Shown: positions 39,313 through 51,797, counted from the stretch's first letter. The stretch is DNA of 64,000 bases from Hydra vulgaris (GCF_038396675.1 NC_088921.1:33789001-33853000); one strand, 5' to 3'. The notes: generated by a model not told the origin, from the letters alone. Translations and numbers: made by a program.

Positions 39313-42104
39313 CTTTAAGGTGGTACTAGCCCATAAAAATTAAAACAGTCAATTTATTTAATTTTGATGCAATTTTTTTTTAAACTATGTGTATTAAAAA
39401 ATTATTTAGAGTAAATATAATAAAAAGTATTAGTATACTCGAAAACATGCTGAGTCAGCAAAAAATATACAATTTTAACTACATTTTTAAACAAGGATTT
39501 CTCATGAAATAGTCAGTGTGTGAAGCTAAAATTTTGCAAAAAGGTTAACAACATGTTGATTGAGGGATTTGACCAGAATCACCATCAGAACTTTTACAGA
39601 ATCAAAATGGCTGCACTTTAAAAAATAATTTTTTATTTTTATGTAAAATTGTGCTGCTAATGTTAATATCTCGACAACAGCTAACTATAAAAGTCTCTTT
39701 TTGGTCAAATCCCTTCACAGTAACCTGATGAACAATCTGTAAAAATTTTAGCCATAATCTCCAAGTAGTTCAAAAGATATTCTTGTTCAAAGTTTAAAAA
39801 TCTGTTAACAGAGAAAACGCAAGAAAACAAAATAAAACAACTTTAACAATATATATCTTTAAAAATTTCCAGACACATAGGAGTCATCCTTGCTAAATCC
39901 TTTTTTTATACCTCTCAATTTTTTCCTTCTTGATTTTGTCACTTCTTTTTCCTTCCTTTCCATATGAATGACGCCATTTTTGTCTTTTTTAATTGCACCG
40001 AGAAGGAAATATTTTCCACAATGAAATCCAAGTTGCTTAAATGTTTCTTTATGGGAAACGTAACCTCCATTAAAAGATATAACTGCAGAGAAAACAGCTA
40101 ACTCTAAAACATTTTTTGAAACAAAATGTGTTTTGGGGCATTTTTCCCAGATTATTTGATTAAAAGACTCATTAGGATTTTGGGTATAGCTGTGTAAACA
40201 TTTTGACAAAAGATTGTCCGAACTAAGTTCCATAAATATTGGGTGTAATAGGTCTTTTATAGCAACTGGTAGGTTTAACATGTTTTTATAAGTGCATTGT
40301 CCTGTAATCTTATCCCTTTGCCATTTGCACCAGCTAGTATTGGTTCTGGGACAAAATTGATGACGCGTAGCTGCATCACCTTCGCAGCAGTGCCATAAAA
40401 CTGCAAGTACAGCTTTTTTCATAGGGTAGAGTTTATCATTCTGACGAATAGCCATACCAAAGTAATTCTGCATTAAGTTAATACTTGCATCAGTTAGTCT
40501 TCCTCTACCTGAGAGAGTTTTACTGTCATTCAACTTTTCTTTTTTTTTTATTGCACGTAAATTCCAAAGTCTTGTTCCAAGTCTCTTTTGAACATGACCG
40601 AGACACTCTAGTTTTTCTGGTATCAACGTTTCTCCATAAGGTCTTGCTTCTCTTACTTTGCTGTATGCTTTAGTGTCCCCATCTCCTATGTAATGACTGT
40701 ACCTTAAGTTAAACTTACTTAATGAAGAACAAAAAATTGAAATAGCACCAGCGGACTCCATAGCACCAGATGATTTGTGATGATTAATTGCACACTTATG
40801 TCTTGTTTTCCATAGTTCATAACCAGCTGATCCTTTTTTTTTTGACCAAATCTCACAAGATTTACAAAATTTTGACATAGTGTAATAGTCTAAGACCTTT
40901 TTATTATCCTTTGAAATTGCAGATACCACGCCATTCAGGGATGAATAACCCCTTTTTTGCCATGTTCCATCAATAGAAATATGACAGTCAACAATATCAT
41001 TGCTACACGCATTGATGTTAATCATTTGACGCACTTCATGAGCAGCTTTTTGGGTACTTTTTTCAGCAGATTTTTCATATGCACAATAAAGAGTCTTATT
41101 AATTTTTTTATAAGTAGTAAATGCAATAGAAAATGGAATATTCATCATTGTGGTAAATGTTTCAATTCCAGCATGACCTTTGCCGATCTCGCGAAAAGCC
41201 ATAACTGTGCGATAGTTAATTTCATGTGCTTTTTTTACAGTTTTACTTTTTTGTAAAGGTATATATTGAGGAGAAGTATAAGAAAATCTGCATGCTGAGC
41301 AAACACTACATTTTATACATAATTTAAGTGAAAACCCTTTGTGTTCATTTTTATTATGTGTAAGCTTAACAGGTGAGCTACACTCAGAACAGCGTGAGAA
41401 CTCCTCAAATAAATCTTTCATAATGCCAAAATGTATAAATATAAAAAAATTAAGGTCGTTAGATGTCTGTTTGTTTTTAGCTGAACTGCCAATACAATTA
41501 ACTGCTTTGTTCAACTTTTTAGCACTTGTACTATTAGTACTACTAAACATATTTGAATAAGAAGCACTTTCAGGTGAAATGTTTTGTTGATCAGACATTT
41601 TATGTTGATTTCCATGAAAATAATTTCTTTTTATTCTTTTGCTATTTTTTTTATTTCCCATCTAAGAATAAAGCAGTAAAATGTGAAAAATAAATGCAAT
41701 AAATTCAATAAAATAATCATAACAAGCTGTTATTGATATACTGTTATAAATTCACTTCCTTCTCACTATACAATTCAATTTAATATTATTAATGGAATTA
41801 ACGTATTTGCAAAATTGATATAAAGCAAAGGAGATATATATGAAATGTAGAATAATAATAGAAATTTATTGTTTGATGAAATTTAAGTTAGCCCAAAAGT
41901 AAGCATTGTTTATTGTTGCTATGCGGTTGCTAAGGGCTTCTTTTTGAGATCACATTACCAAATTAACATTTTCTGTCACTAAATTACTTAAAAACATAGT
42001 AAAACTATACATTTTTGAAATCTACAATAATTCTATTTTTTCAAATTTAGAAAAAAAAAAAATCTGAAAATTTTGAAATTTGTCGGGCTAGTACCACCTT
42101 AAAG
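39313..42104 (-). mobile_element. Apparently intact Kolobok-type DNA transposon
   Basis: The ends CTTTAAGGTGGTACTAGCCC (39313-39332) and 42085-42104 are perfect 20-bp inverted repeats. If the repeat proper begins GGTGGTAC, TTAA lies immediately outside each end, matching the TTAA target of the Kolobok superfamily. The TTAA is also within the mirrored sequence, so the duplication is not proven. The single 600-codon transposase gene fills the middle. Total about 2.8 kb. Confidence 0.75.
39859..41661 (-). CDS. Kolobok/Mutator-like transposase (600 aa), intact
   Basis: Starts at ATG 41661-41659; uninterrupted to the stop. A basic, Ser/Asn-rich leader is followed by a cysteine cluster (Cys91, 94, 115, 118, 121, 124), likely zinc-binding. 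The catalytic core shows IDGTWQKRGYSSLNG (Asp231), YIGDGDTKAY (Asp327/Asp329) and NPNESF (Glu498), the probable DDE triad. CxxC and His-rich linkers lie between (KSCE, RHKCAINHHKSSGAMES). The domain is one that databases label Mutator-like (PF20700 by recollection). The TTAA ends of the element favour Kolobok. It would cut and paste the element in the nucleus. A dead relative lies at 655-1498. Confidence 0.85.
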   Translation of the reverse strand: MGNKKNSKRIKRNYFHGNQHKMSDQQNISPESASYSNMFSSTNSTSAKKLNKAVNCIGSSAKNKQTSNDLNFFIFIHFGIMKDLFEEFSRCSECSSPVKLTHNKNEHKGFSLKLCIKCSVCSACRFSYTSPQYIPLQKSKTVKKAHEINYRTVMAFREIGKGHAGIETFTTMMNIPFSIAFTTYKKINKTLYCAYEKSAEKSTQKAAHEVRQMININACSNDIVDCHISIDGTWQKRGYSSLNGVVSAISKDNKKVLDYYTMSKFCKSCEIWSKKKGSAGYELWKTRHKCAINHHKSSGAMESAGAISIFCSSLSKFNLRYSHYIGDGDTKAYSKVREARPYGETLIPEKLECLGHVQKRLGTRLWNLRAIKKKEKLNDSKTLSGRGRLTDASINLMQNYFGMAIRQNDKLYPMKKAVLAVLWHCCEGDAATRHQFCPRTNTSWCKWQRDKITGQCTYKNMLNLPVAIKDLLHPIFMELSSDNLLSKCLHSYTQNPNESFNQIIWEKCPKTHFVSKNVLELAVFSAVISFNGGYVSHKETFKQLGFHCGKYFLLGAIKKDKNGVIHMERKEKEVTKSRRKKLRGIKKGFSKDDSYVSGNF

Positions 42105-42479
42105 TTAAGCGTGTCATAATGTTGATGCAACCAGCATTCAAATGATTTTTAGAGTTCAATTGCTTTTTTTTTCTTTATAATTTAACAGTGAGATTATCTT
42201 TATTATCTTCTTCTAAAACGATAAATTCTGGATCTAAAAAATTATATTTAACCGTAGTAATATATTTATACCATATTTGTACGTAGTTTACATATTTATA
42301 CCGCGTTTTTTAATCATTTTAGTAAGTGAATGTAAACATTAAAGAAACCTCCTCCTAAAATTAATGATATTGAAAATATGAATAATATTATTTGATTTTA
42401 AACTCTATAGGAATAATACCTTTAAAAAGTCTATTTCATGGAAAGATTTTTTTGTGTTTGTTTAAAAAAATTCTTAAAT
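42105..42479. other. AT-rich spacer
   Basis: No gene or repeat recognised. Confidence 0.5.
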
Positions 42480-42690
42480 ATTTTTTTTTTATTTTTTTTT
42501 TTATTTTTTTTTATTTTAGGTGCCCCAAGAAGTCCTAACGGTCTTGTCACAGAGCACCGCGGAAGTGCATTTAACCAGGAAGTTCACGCCTCCTTCCTTA
42601 CCGTGACGCGAAAATATGTCCAGAGCTCGTTTCGAACCTGGGTCTCCTGCTTATAAAGCAAGCGTTCTAACCACTACGCCACGGCCACAC
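42480..42690 (-). mobile_element. tRNA-derived SINE (family A), most complete copy
   Basis: On the minus strand: GTGGCGTAGTGGTTAGAACG (A box), CTTGCTTTATAAGCAGG, then CCAGGTTCGAAACGAG (B box). The family body (GGAAGGAGGCGTGAACTTCC, CCGCGGTGCTCTG, AGGACTTCTTGGGGC) and an A-rich tail follow. The 3' side of the head does not pair with its 5' side, so it is not a tRNA gene. It abuts the 132-bp inverted repeat. Confidence 0.88.
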
Positions 42691-43297
42691 TAAGCATAAA
42701 GGGCTGATATAGACACCTCCAGTTTATTTGTTTGCAAACTGAATTGTAATTAATGATAACGGGGGAGATTGAGGCGGTTGTACGTTTGATGAAGGGTGGT
42801 TGAGGTTGATCTTAGGGTTCAGATAAATTTCATTTGTGTTTGAAGATAGTCGTCCTAAATTTCATTTGTGTTTGAAAATAGTTGTTCTAAATTTTATTTG
42901 TGTTTGAAGATAGTTGTCCTAAATTTTAAAATGTAAACATACCATAATTAAAATTAAACTTTAAAATGTAAATTTTTATAGAACACAAGTTTATAGAATT
43001 ATGAGCTTGCATTTGTTTGCATTTGCTTAAAATAAAAACTGTAAACACAGCTTATAATTTGTAATAAAATAGTTTGTTCACATTAACGCTCAACTTTGAT
43101 TTAAAAATGGTATGTAAGAAGTGTATTTTATTAGTAGTGATTTTTATGAAGTGACGTATTTACACCTGAACCCTAAGATCAACCTCAACCACCCTTCATC
43201 AAACGTACAACCGCCTCAATCTCCCCCGTTATCATTAATTACAATTCAGTTTGCAAACAAATAAACTGGAGGTGTCTATATCAGCCCTTTATGCTTA
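42691..43297. mobile_element. Foldback element with perfect 132-bp inverted arms
   Basis: Arms 42691-42822 and 43166-43297 are exact reverse complements by base-by-base reading, separated by 343 bp. The outer end is TAAGCATAAAGGGCTG, and the inner end lies at CTTAGGGTTCAG. The spacer begins with three 32-bp tandem copies and has no coding capacity. Identity of the arms indicates recent formation or gene conversion. No target duplication could be fixed. Confidence 0.9.
42825..42920. repeat. 32-bp tandem repeat, three copies
   Basis: Unit AAATTTCATTTGTGTTTGAA plus 12 more bases, with 2-4 changes between copies, inside the spacer of the foldback. Confidence 0.9.
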
Positions 43298-44050
<753 letters not shown>

Positions 44051-44529
44051 CCTTTTTTAAAAAGTTAAGTTAGATAAAAATAAAATTAAAAAAACAAAAA
44101 AATAACTTACTCTGCTTTTTTTAAAAAATAAAATAAATCTTTTAAAAACAATTAATAAAATCACGCACACCCTTGTGCCCACACTTCCAAAAAACATGTT
44201 TTCTAATCTTTACATAAAAGCTTAAATCTACGAAGTAATAAAATGTATCAAGTATTGCTATGTTGGTTAGAATATTGTATTATAAGTATTGCTATGCTGG
44301 TTACATTCAGACAGGCTATCTCTAAATATGCAAATAAATGTATGTTTGTTTGTTAGATTGTATGTCTTTTATGCATTCCTATACGATCTATCCTAATCTT
44401 TCCATCTCATAATTCTTGGGTCTGATCCATTAAAATTCTCAAGAATACGGCAGTTTGCAAAGAACCTTTTTCTAATTAGACTATTGAATCTTATGGCTAT
44501 ACTCTTCCTGCCATTCCAGTTATACAGTT

Positions 44530-45808
44530 TAATTAATTGTTAGACATCGAAATCATTCCGGCTTCCGTTGCTAAAGTCATTTCTCAAAATGGTATTTGTT
44601 GTTCCAATTTTTAAAAACATTAGAGATCGTACTGACCCCTCCATTATTAGCAAGGTTATTGAGTCTTTGATCAACAATATTCTAACATCTCATTCTAAAT
44701 CTAATAACTTACTCTTTGAAAATCAATATGGTGTTTGATTTTCTCGTTCTATGCTGACTTGCTAACTGCTGTCACTAAAAGATTATATCGTGCATTAGTT
44801 GAAGGCGACGAGGCAAGAGCTATTGTTGTTTAAAATTTTCAATAAACATTGTTTATTGAAAACTTTATTTGTTTGAAATTCTGGTCTTCTCCATTAGCAT
44901 GCTTCATATGGTGTATCTGGGAAAACTTTTGAGATTATCAAATCTTTCTGACCGCTTTATTAAAGTTTCAAAGTTTCTCAAAGGCCAACACGTTTTTTGA
45001 TTTCAAGTTACTTCTGGGTTACCTCAAGTTTCTATTCTTATTTTTGTATTGTTTCATTACAAAACATTATTGATGTTCCTGACAGTCATACATTTAACGT
45101 GGTTTGTGTATACTCCTGTCTTGACAAAATGTCTTTTTGATTGCTAAGAACAGATCTTGAATCTGATCTCACTTCTGTAACAGCTTGGGATTTGCAGTGG
45201 TTTGTAAATTTTAACTCTAGCTAAAATTACCTCTGGCAACCCTGTCACTGAGTCCTCTTCTTTACGTCTTCTTGGATTATCGTTCACTACTGACCTCTCT
45301 TTGAAACCATATATACAATTGATTGCAAAATTAGCATCTTCTAAGGTTGCTTCTCTTTATCGTGCTTGTCATTACCTTACTCATGATTCCATTTTCTACG
45401 TATTCTCTTATTCATCATTGTATCTTTGGTAATAGGAAAGTGGTCTTTAGCACTATTCTTTGTTAAACAACTGTTGTCATATTTGGGCTGATTTTTTTGG
45501 GCTCATTGTCATGAGATTGTATCTCTTTCTCTTTTCTACAAATGCTATCATGGTCGCTGCTCAGCAATTCAGCAAAATTGCATTCTTTTATTGTTACCCT
45601 ACATGCTATAAAATCTATCATTCATATAGTTTTTTTCCTCACACTTCAACCCTTTGAAACTCTCTCCCATCTTCATGTTTTCTTGACTCGTACAATTTAC
45701 AACTTTACTTTGCTCTTTAACTCTATTCTTTGTTTCTCTCTTTTTACCTTGCTCTTTAACTCTATTCTTTGTTTTCTAGTAACTCTCAACTTTATAGTGG
45801 TTGCTTGA
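44530..45808 (+). pseudogene. Decayed Jockey/CR1-like LINE open reading frame
   Basis: Broken pieces keep the order of a LINE reverse transcriptase: SKVIESLINNILTSHS, LLFENQYGF, DLLTAVTKRLYRALVEGDEARAI, then HASYGVSGKTFEIIKSF-like and SGLPQVSIL-like stretches. A late segment follows with LSWKPYIQ-like and CCHIWADFF, and a C-terminal block around LFNSIL. Many frameshifts, and an internal deletion where the FADD box should be. A separate insertion from the LINE at 32240-33770. Confidence 0.7.
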
Positions 45809-45904
45809 CTAGTATATTTGATAAACAAAAGAGCCAGAAAGAGCGAATCAAGATTGGAATTAATTGTCTTTATCACATTTTGGGGAAAATTGATCATCCT
45901 TGAC

Positions 45905-46353
45905 TTGAGTCTTATCTCACGCTGTTGTACTCAACGGTATACGGAAAAAGCACCTTCTACTCTAGTGACAGAGACAAGACTTCACTAAGCGTTAAATATT
46001 GCCGAAAGCGCACGCTTAAACTCAAAGTGCTTTTCTAACAAGCCGCTTCTGGCAAAGGTATTTCTTAACCATTTTTCGTTGCCAATATCCTAACAGCCAA
46101 AGAAATTATCTAGGAAATGGATTGTATCAAAGGAAGATTAGTGCCTTTCACCAACGCTCATTATATTGATGACAATTATTTATTTCGGTCGGACCTGGCC
46201 TCATTACATTACGCTAAAACCCTGACCCACTACTTTGAGAACCATGACATCAGTTTTGTCAAAAAAGTTCACTTTTGGGATATTGTGAAAGACAAAGCGT
46301 ATGATTCGTTCTTTAAACAGAACCTCCTAAGTTTGCAAGCTTTTATCAGCTAA
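45905..46353 (+). pseudogene. Tc1/mariner-like transposase, 3' part
   Basis: The sequence GKGISLTIF is followed by the open piece MDCIKGRLVPF, with DDNYLFRSDLASLHYAKTL and the ending VYDSF-like KAYDSFF. It matches the second-Asp half of a DDE_3 transposase (C-I-K-x-R-L-x-P-F ... H-x-D-D-N-Y-x-F-W-P-D-L-A-S-x-H-Y-A). The third catalytic segment (P-x-N-x-P-x-x-R-P-I-E-D-F-W) is shortened to FWDIVKDKAY. The upstream half is frame-broken. Dead copy. Confidence 0.65.
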
Positions 46354-47104
46354 CAAACGCTCAAATGAAACTCTATAAGGTTCGCAAAGCTTTGTTTTAA
46401 AATTTCTATTTAAAATATGACAAACATAATACAGCCTTAAGTCACACAGCAAATGTTTTTTTTTTTTTTTTACCATTATCAAAAAGAATAGCATTTCTAA
46501 AAGAACATTTCATTCAACAAGTTTATAGAAAAGTGATTTTTTACTTGCAAAATCTCCCTCGACTTTCTCCTTTGTCCAAAAGTTTTTTTGTTTTAAGTTG
46601 CTAGTAAAGCCAATCCAGAAAGTTGCTCTTGAATAGATTGTAGACCGTAGGCAGGTTTGATGATCTTAAGTTTTGAAGATGATTATTCACACGATGCAGC
46701 ATTCACTGGATGTGTTACAAAAAGAAAACATGCAGTTGCTAAACATGGCATCGAAGCAATTCGTTTCACTTTAATTAAGTGTTGCAAAATATCCTGAACA
46801 GTATCAGATTTGCACGTGAAATTCTTTATGGTATGAGCAAATATCTTCTCCGAGATTGTCATTTACATCATTAGAATATGATTTAACGAATTTGATTGCA
46901 AAAATTCTTTTTAGTATAACCCTGGAAATGTAACATTTAGTTGATATATTGTTATGTTAATAGTATGATAAATAGCATTCACCTTAAATGAATGCTTGCC
47001 ATCTTGAATCCTCTGATCTTGTTGTATGTCATAAATTAATATGGCATTTCTCCTAAAATTGTTGGAAAACGTATTAGTGTTGTTCCAATGTTATGGTGGC
47101 CACA

Positions 47105-47153
47105 CAATGTTAACACTTAAACTCGAGAAAATCGAGTTTAAGTGTTAACATTG
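47105..47153. repeat. 22-bp perfect palindrome with 5-nt loop
   Basis: CAATGTTAACACTTAAACTC plus GA, loop GAAAA, exact complement. Confidence 0.92.
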
Positions 47154-47271
47154 AGTGACATTTTCTAGGACATTTAAATCCTATTAAATTAATATTTCCA
47201 AAATTTTTAATATTTTTTGTCTCTATTTATTGAATAATAAAATATTATTTTAATATTAGATTTGTTACAAC

Positions 47272-47336
47272 TTTTAAATAACTTGACTGTCAACTAAACT
47301 GACTTTTTAAATAACTTGACTGTCAACTAAACTGAC
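47272..47336. repeat. 33-bp tandem duplication
   Basis: TTTTAAATAACTTGACTGTC and onward, two copies without visible difference. Confidence 0.9.
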
Positions 47337-48711
47337 TAATATACTTTTCTAAATTTGACCCAAATTAACTAATAAATTTTTGAAATCGATCTTAAGTCAG
47401 AAAACGTTAGGTTAACTTAATTTACTTATACAGAAAAGTTTAAGTTAATGAAAAATTTAATTTTATTAAAAATTAAAAGTTAAAAGTTCTATTTATAGTT
47501 TTAAATCATTAGAATAGAATAAAACAAAATGAATACTAAATACTATTGTTCTATATACTAAATCTAAAATTCAACATAATCTCAAATATAACAAAGTGAA
47601 AAATTTTTTTTTTAAATAAAAACACTATAATAAAAATCAAAAAAACTTTTTGAAAAAATAAGAAATCATAGAATTTTATCTTTTGTTAAAAGTTAAATTA
47701 AAACTATTACTATATTTTTTTTATGTACTAAAATTTAAATTAACTTCAATATTAATAGTAGTTTTTTAATTTTATTTAGAAAAATAAAGATTCCAGGATA
47801 TTTCATGATATTTTGGGAAAAAAACTGTCGTTTTCCAGGACGTTCCAGGAAACTCTTTAACACTTGTGAAATTTCAGGCATGTGGACACTATGAGTTTTC
47901 CTATGAATTATGGATAGATTAAAGTTCTGCATAGGCCATTGAGAGTAAAATAGTTACACAAAAAAGCTCTTTTTGCTTTCTCCGAAGATCTACCAAGACT
48001 TTATTAATTGCACAAAGTAATTTTTCCCAATGACATTCCAAAATGAATATAATTAATTCATATCTCATAACAAGTTTTTTTTACATTTTTTTCCACTCAT
48101 TACACTAAATATTGGACTAATATTATTGGCATTACAAAAAAAAAGTTTAAAAAAACTTTTCAATCATTTATTAACTGTTTCAATCATTCAACTGATGGCA
48201 TTGTTAAATTACTTGTTTTAAATCGGTCAAATTAATATTGTTTGTGTTAATCCATGTAACATTAGAGTTTAATTTTCAGGCAATTAGCACAACCAATTTG
48301 CATTACTCAGCTGGCACACATACATTGAGCCAACGAATGCAAAGCAAAAGTTTATTTTTATTTTTTGCAATGAAATCTAAACCTGAAAAACTGCAGCTAC
48401 ATACCCCACAGCTGCAATGCACTTCAAGAAGCAATTATTTCATAATTTTTGATACAAGAACTAAACAATAATAAATTTATGATTTTTACTAGCATTTTAT
48501 GTAATGTCATAAAATTCTTATTTAAAAATACTTTTAAAATCAAGTTTTTCTCCCCGTAAACGGGAAGAAGCAGCTGGTGTGGGAAAGCTGTTACCTATTT
48601 ACAGTCGAGCAATGCAACTTTATATTCAACCTGCATGAGTAGCGGTGCTTGTTAGCAAAGCCTATCCAGTCAGGCATAATTTCATATATCTCGTTGTAAT
48701 TTTAGCGCAAA

Positions 48712-51700
48712 GCACTCTGGGATGTCCTGCCGGACCTCAGAATTTTATAATATAAAGTAGCGAATACTTATTTTTGTATGTACCTAAAAGAATTTCGATC
48801 TAAGTTACAACAATGCCATCATTTTGTGCTGCTGTGGAATTAAAAGTGGAAAAAACTGTAAAGATATTTCATTGTTTCGTTTTTCTAAAGACGAAAAAAG
48901 ACAAGCTAATTCATTTATTATTTATAATAACTTTTTTTTCATAAAAAGTTTATAAAATTATTATTGTAGTATTTTAAAATATATTCTTTTATTGTTTAAT
49001 TTTTAGATGTAAACAGTGGGTCATCAACTGTCGTAGGAAAGATTTAGACAAAAAAGATTTTGTATTTTTAAACAAAAACTTTTGTTTGTGTAGTAATCCT
49101 TTTGAAAATACAATGTATTATTCTACAAATAACGATGGAAAACGTTTGTTACAATCAGCGATTCCTACTATTTTTAACATCCCAAATCCTCCTCCACTTG
49201 TTGGTTGCAAAAAAGCAACTTGTTTGATTACCTGTTAGTTCAGATAGTAATTTAGAGAACAAAATGTCTACTAATGAAATAAATTTCAACAAACTTCAAA
49301 GGTTACTATTAACATTGCGAGTCAAAAATTCTAGACTACATAAACAAGTTCGACATTTAAAATCCAAACAAAAAACCCAAAAAAACTGTGATGGGTCTAT
49401 AAAACATATTTTAAATTTATCCCGGAAATTTAAAAAATGTCAAAACTTATCTCCTATACAAGCTAGTTTTTTTAGAAGCCAATTAGAAATGAGTAAACAA
49501 GTCAATAAAGGAAAACGTTGGGCAGTCTGTGACAAAGTTTTGGCTTTGCGGATTTTGTTTCATAGTCGTCAAACTTTTAATGTCTTGCAAACAATATTCT
49601 GTTTACCAAGTCAAACCTGTTTATTATTATTTTTGTCCCGCGTATTTTCAGATCTTCAAGAAGGGTTTTCTACTCGATTTTTTTCTTTATTAAAGTTACG
49701 TTAATAAAGAAAACAATCCACTTGATCATAATGTCAGTCTTGTTATGGATGAAATGTCATTAAAGCAGCATTTAGAGTATGATAGAAGTTCTTACAAGAT
49801 TTACGGTATGAAAAATGGAAAACTTTTAAATCAGGCTCTTGTAATTATGGTTGGAGGCTTGGCAAATAAATCGAAACAACCAATAGCTTATTTTTATAAT
49901 AATTCAACAGTATCAACAGCTGACTTGGTTTCTTTACTACCTGAAACCATTTCTAAGGTTCAAGAAACTGGTTTACACATTAGATGTGCAGTTTGCTATC
50001 AAGGATCTACTAATATTGCTGCCTTACGTTTGCTTAGGTTTTCCAAAAATTTACCATACTTTCCTAATCCTTCCAATAATAAAAATATTCATGTTATTTT
50101 TGATCCTCCGCATTTAGTAAAAAGTATCAGAAATAATTTATGAAGACATAACATTGACATTAATAGTAAAATTGTTTCTTACCAACACATCCAGTCTCTG
50201 TATAATTTAGACAAAATAAACTCTGAACGTCTAGCGCTAAAACTAACAGATAGACACTTAGATCCTGGTCCATTTGTATCTATGAAGGTCAAACTTGCCA
50301 CTCAAGTTTTTAGTAATCAAGTTGCTTCTGCATTATATTGCTGCTCTAATGCAAACTTACTTCCTTTAAGTGTATTACCAACAGCAAGATTTGTTGAACG
50401 CATGAATACTTTATTCGATATATTGAGTTCATATAAACTATATGCAGATAAACCAGCTCATTGTGCTCTAACTTTAAAAGGAGAAAGTATTTCTCAGTTG
50501 GAAGAGTTAAAGCATTGGATTGAGAAATGAGAAATGGAAATTTTGTAATGTTAGAAGTGTCAAGCAAGTATGTCATGTCATTGGGGTTTAAGTGTCACAA
50601 TTAATAGTGTTCTAACCTTAAGTAGAGAGCTATTTTCTGAAGGTTTTCAGTTTGTTTGTACTTCTCGTTTTAATCAGGACTGCATTGAGAATTTTTTTTC
50701 CATTATTCGAAGCAAAGGTGGTTGAAATGACCGTCCAAATGTTAGATAATTTCGAGCTGCCAATAGAAACGCTTTATTACTTTTATCTATAGAAAAAAGC
50801 AAATCCAATAGCAACTGTATAAAGGATTCAAGTTTTGAGACAGGTTTCAATCTAAATGATTTTATGAAGTGTTGTACTCAAACAACCACTAATTGTGGAA
50901 TTTATGAAACAGAAAATAACATACCTAAAGGAATATCTTATTTTCATCCAGGATCATTTTATAGGTTTACTGGAAAAATTTTAATGCAACCAAAGGATCA
51001 AGCCCTTTTACATATGGCTGGATGGCTTATTCAAGTTAGGTTAAGTTATGTCATAGGTGTGCAGATGTACTCTTTCTTAGTTCAGCTGACAATCCATCAG
51101 CTTTTATGTCACTAGTTTGTGAAAATGAAACAACTTTTATGAAATTTATTGATAAATATCTTGAAAGAGATGGACTGGCCAAGATTCTCATCAATAAAAT
51201 TAAAAAAAAAAGTCATTTTCAGTTTTTGCACAATCAACATAAAGAACATGCGCTTTATTTGAAAAAAACATTGTTCTGTTTTTTGTTATTACAAGAATTT
51301 TTTATTTCATAAAATTTTTAAATAAGAACAAAAGCCCACCCCATAAGTCAAATTGCAAATTCAAAAATATTGTACGTATTGCCCTTTGATATATTATGAT
51401 ATTATTTTTTCAATTTATTTGTAATGAGACTTTCAATGTAATGAGAATTTCAATTTATTTGTAATGAGACTTATTTATGTTATAATGTATAATATTAATA
51501 ACTTTTGTTAATGTATAATGTTAATAACTTTTATTTTTAATAAAATAATTTTATGTTCTGAAAAAATTACACTAACTTTATGTTCTACAAAACTTTTTTT
51601 GTTCTACAAAATGTTTTTTCCCCATTATTTGTTCTTATTGAAACATTCTAATGGTAATTTTAACAAAACTGATGTATCTTAATGTTACGAATGTGATATC

Positions 51701-51797
51701 TTTAATACAAAATTGAGATTAGCAACAAAGTTGATTAATTAAAAAAAAACTATTTGTGTTAGTTGCGGAAGAGGTCCGGCAGGACATCCTAGAATGC
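48712..51797 (+). mobile_element. P-element-like transposon with 27-bp inverted repeats
   Basis: Left end GCACTCTGGGATGTCCTGCC and onward to CTC at 48738. The right end (51771-51797), reversed, agrees at 25 of 27 positions, 19 of them in a perfect block (GGATGTCCTGCCGGACCTC). It is 3086 bp long and encloses a decayed THAP/DDE transposase in + orientation. No 8-bp duplication could be matched at the borders. Confidence 0.8.
48813..51312 (+). pseudogene. P-element/THAP9-like transposase, decayed
   Basis: MPSFCAA and, past a probable intron ending TTTTTAG near 49005, RCKQWVINCRRKDL plus LCSNPFENTMYY and AIPTIFNIP form a THAP domain. A coiled-coil-like segment (LRVKNSRLHKQVRHLK) follows. The P-type RNase H core comes next: SLVMDEMSLKQHLEYD (Asp) and VIFDPPHLVKSIRNNL (Asp), a GTP-binding-like insertion region around 50282-50530, and FNQDCIENFFSIIRSKGG with the final Glu. 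A frameshift near 49700, TGA for Trp at 50141, a 7-nt duplication near 50525 and other stops kill it. Confidence 0.82.

Larger units (their letters stand above)
46354..48711. other. AT-rich stretch with a palindrome and a short tandem duplication
   Basis: No gene recognised. See the separate entries for 47105-47153 and 47272-47336. TTTTCCAGGACGTTCCAGGAAA near 47830 is a local mirrored motif of unknown meaning. Confidence 0.4.

Noticed and set aside
40485-41560. Plus-strand open frames of 60-99 codons
   Set aside because: They are antisense to the intact 600-codon transposase and carry no motif.
39298-42115. An 8- or 9-bp target duplication that would make the 39313-42104 element a true Mutator
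   Set aside because: The immediate flanks (GTTAGTGT and TTAAGCGT) do not match; only TTAA is shared, which fits Kolobok better.
42438-42656. A 72-codon open frame on the plus strand
   Set aside because: It is antisense to the SINE at 42480-42690 and has no conserved feature.
42519-42690. A functional tRNA gene on the minus strand
   Set aside because: A and B boxes are good, but the acceptor stem does not pair and a SINE body and A-rich tail follow.
50346-50576. A minus-strand open frame of 76 codons
   Set aside because: Antisense to the P-type transposase remnant.
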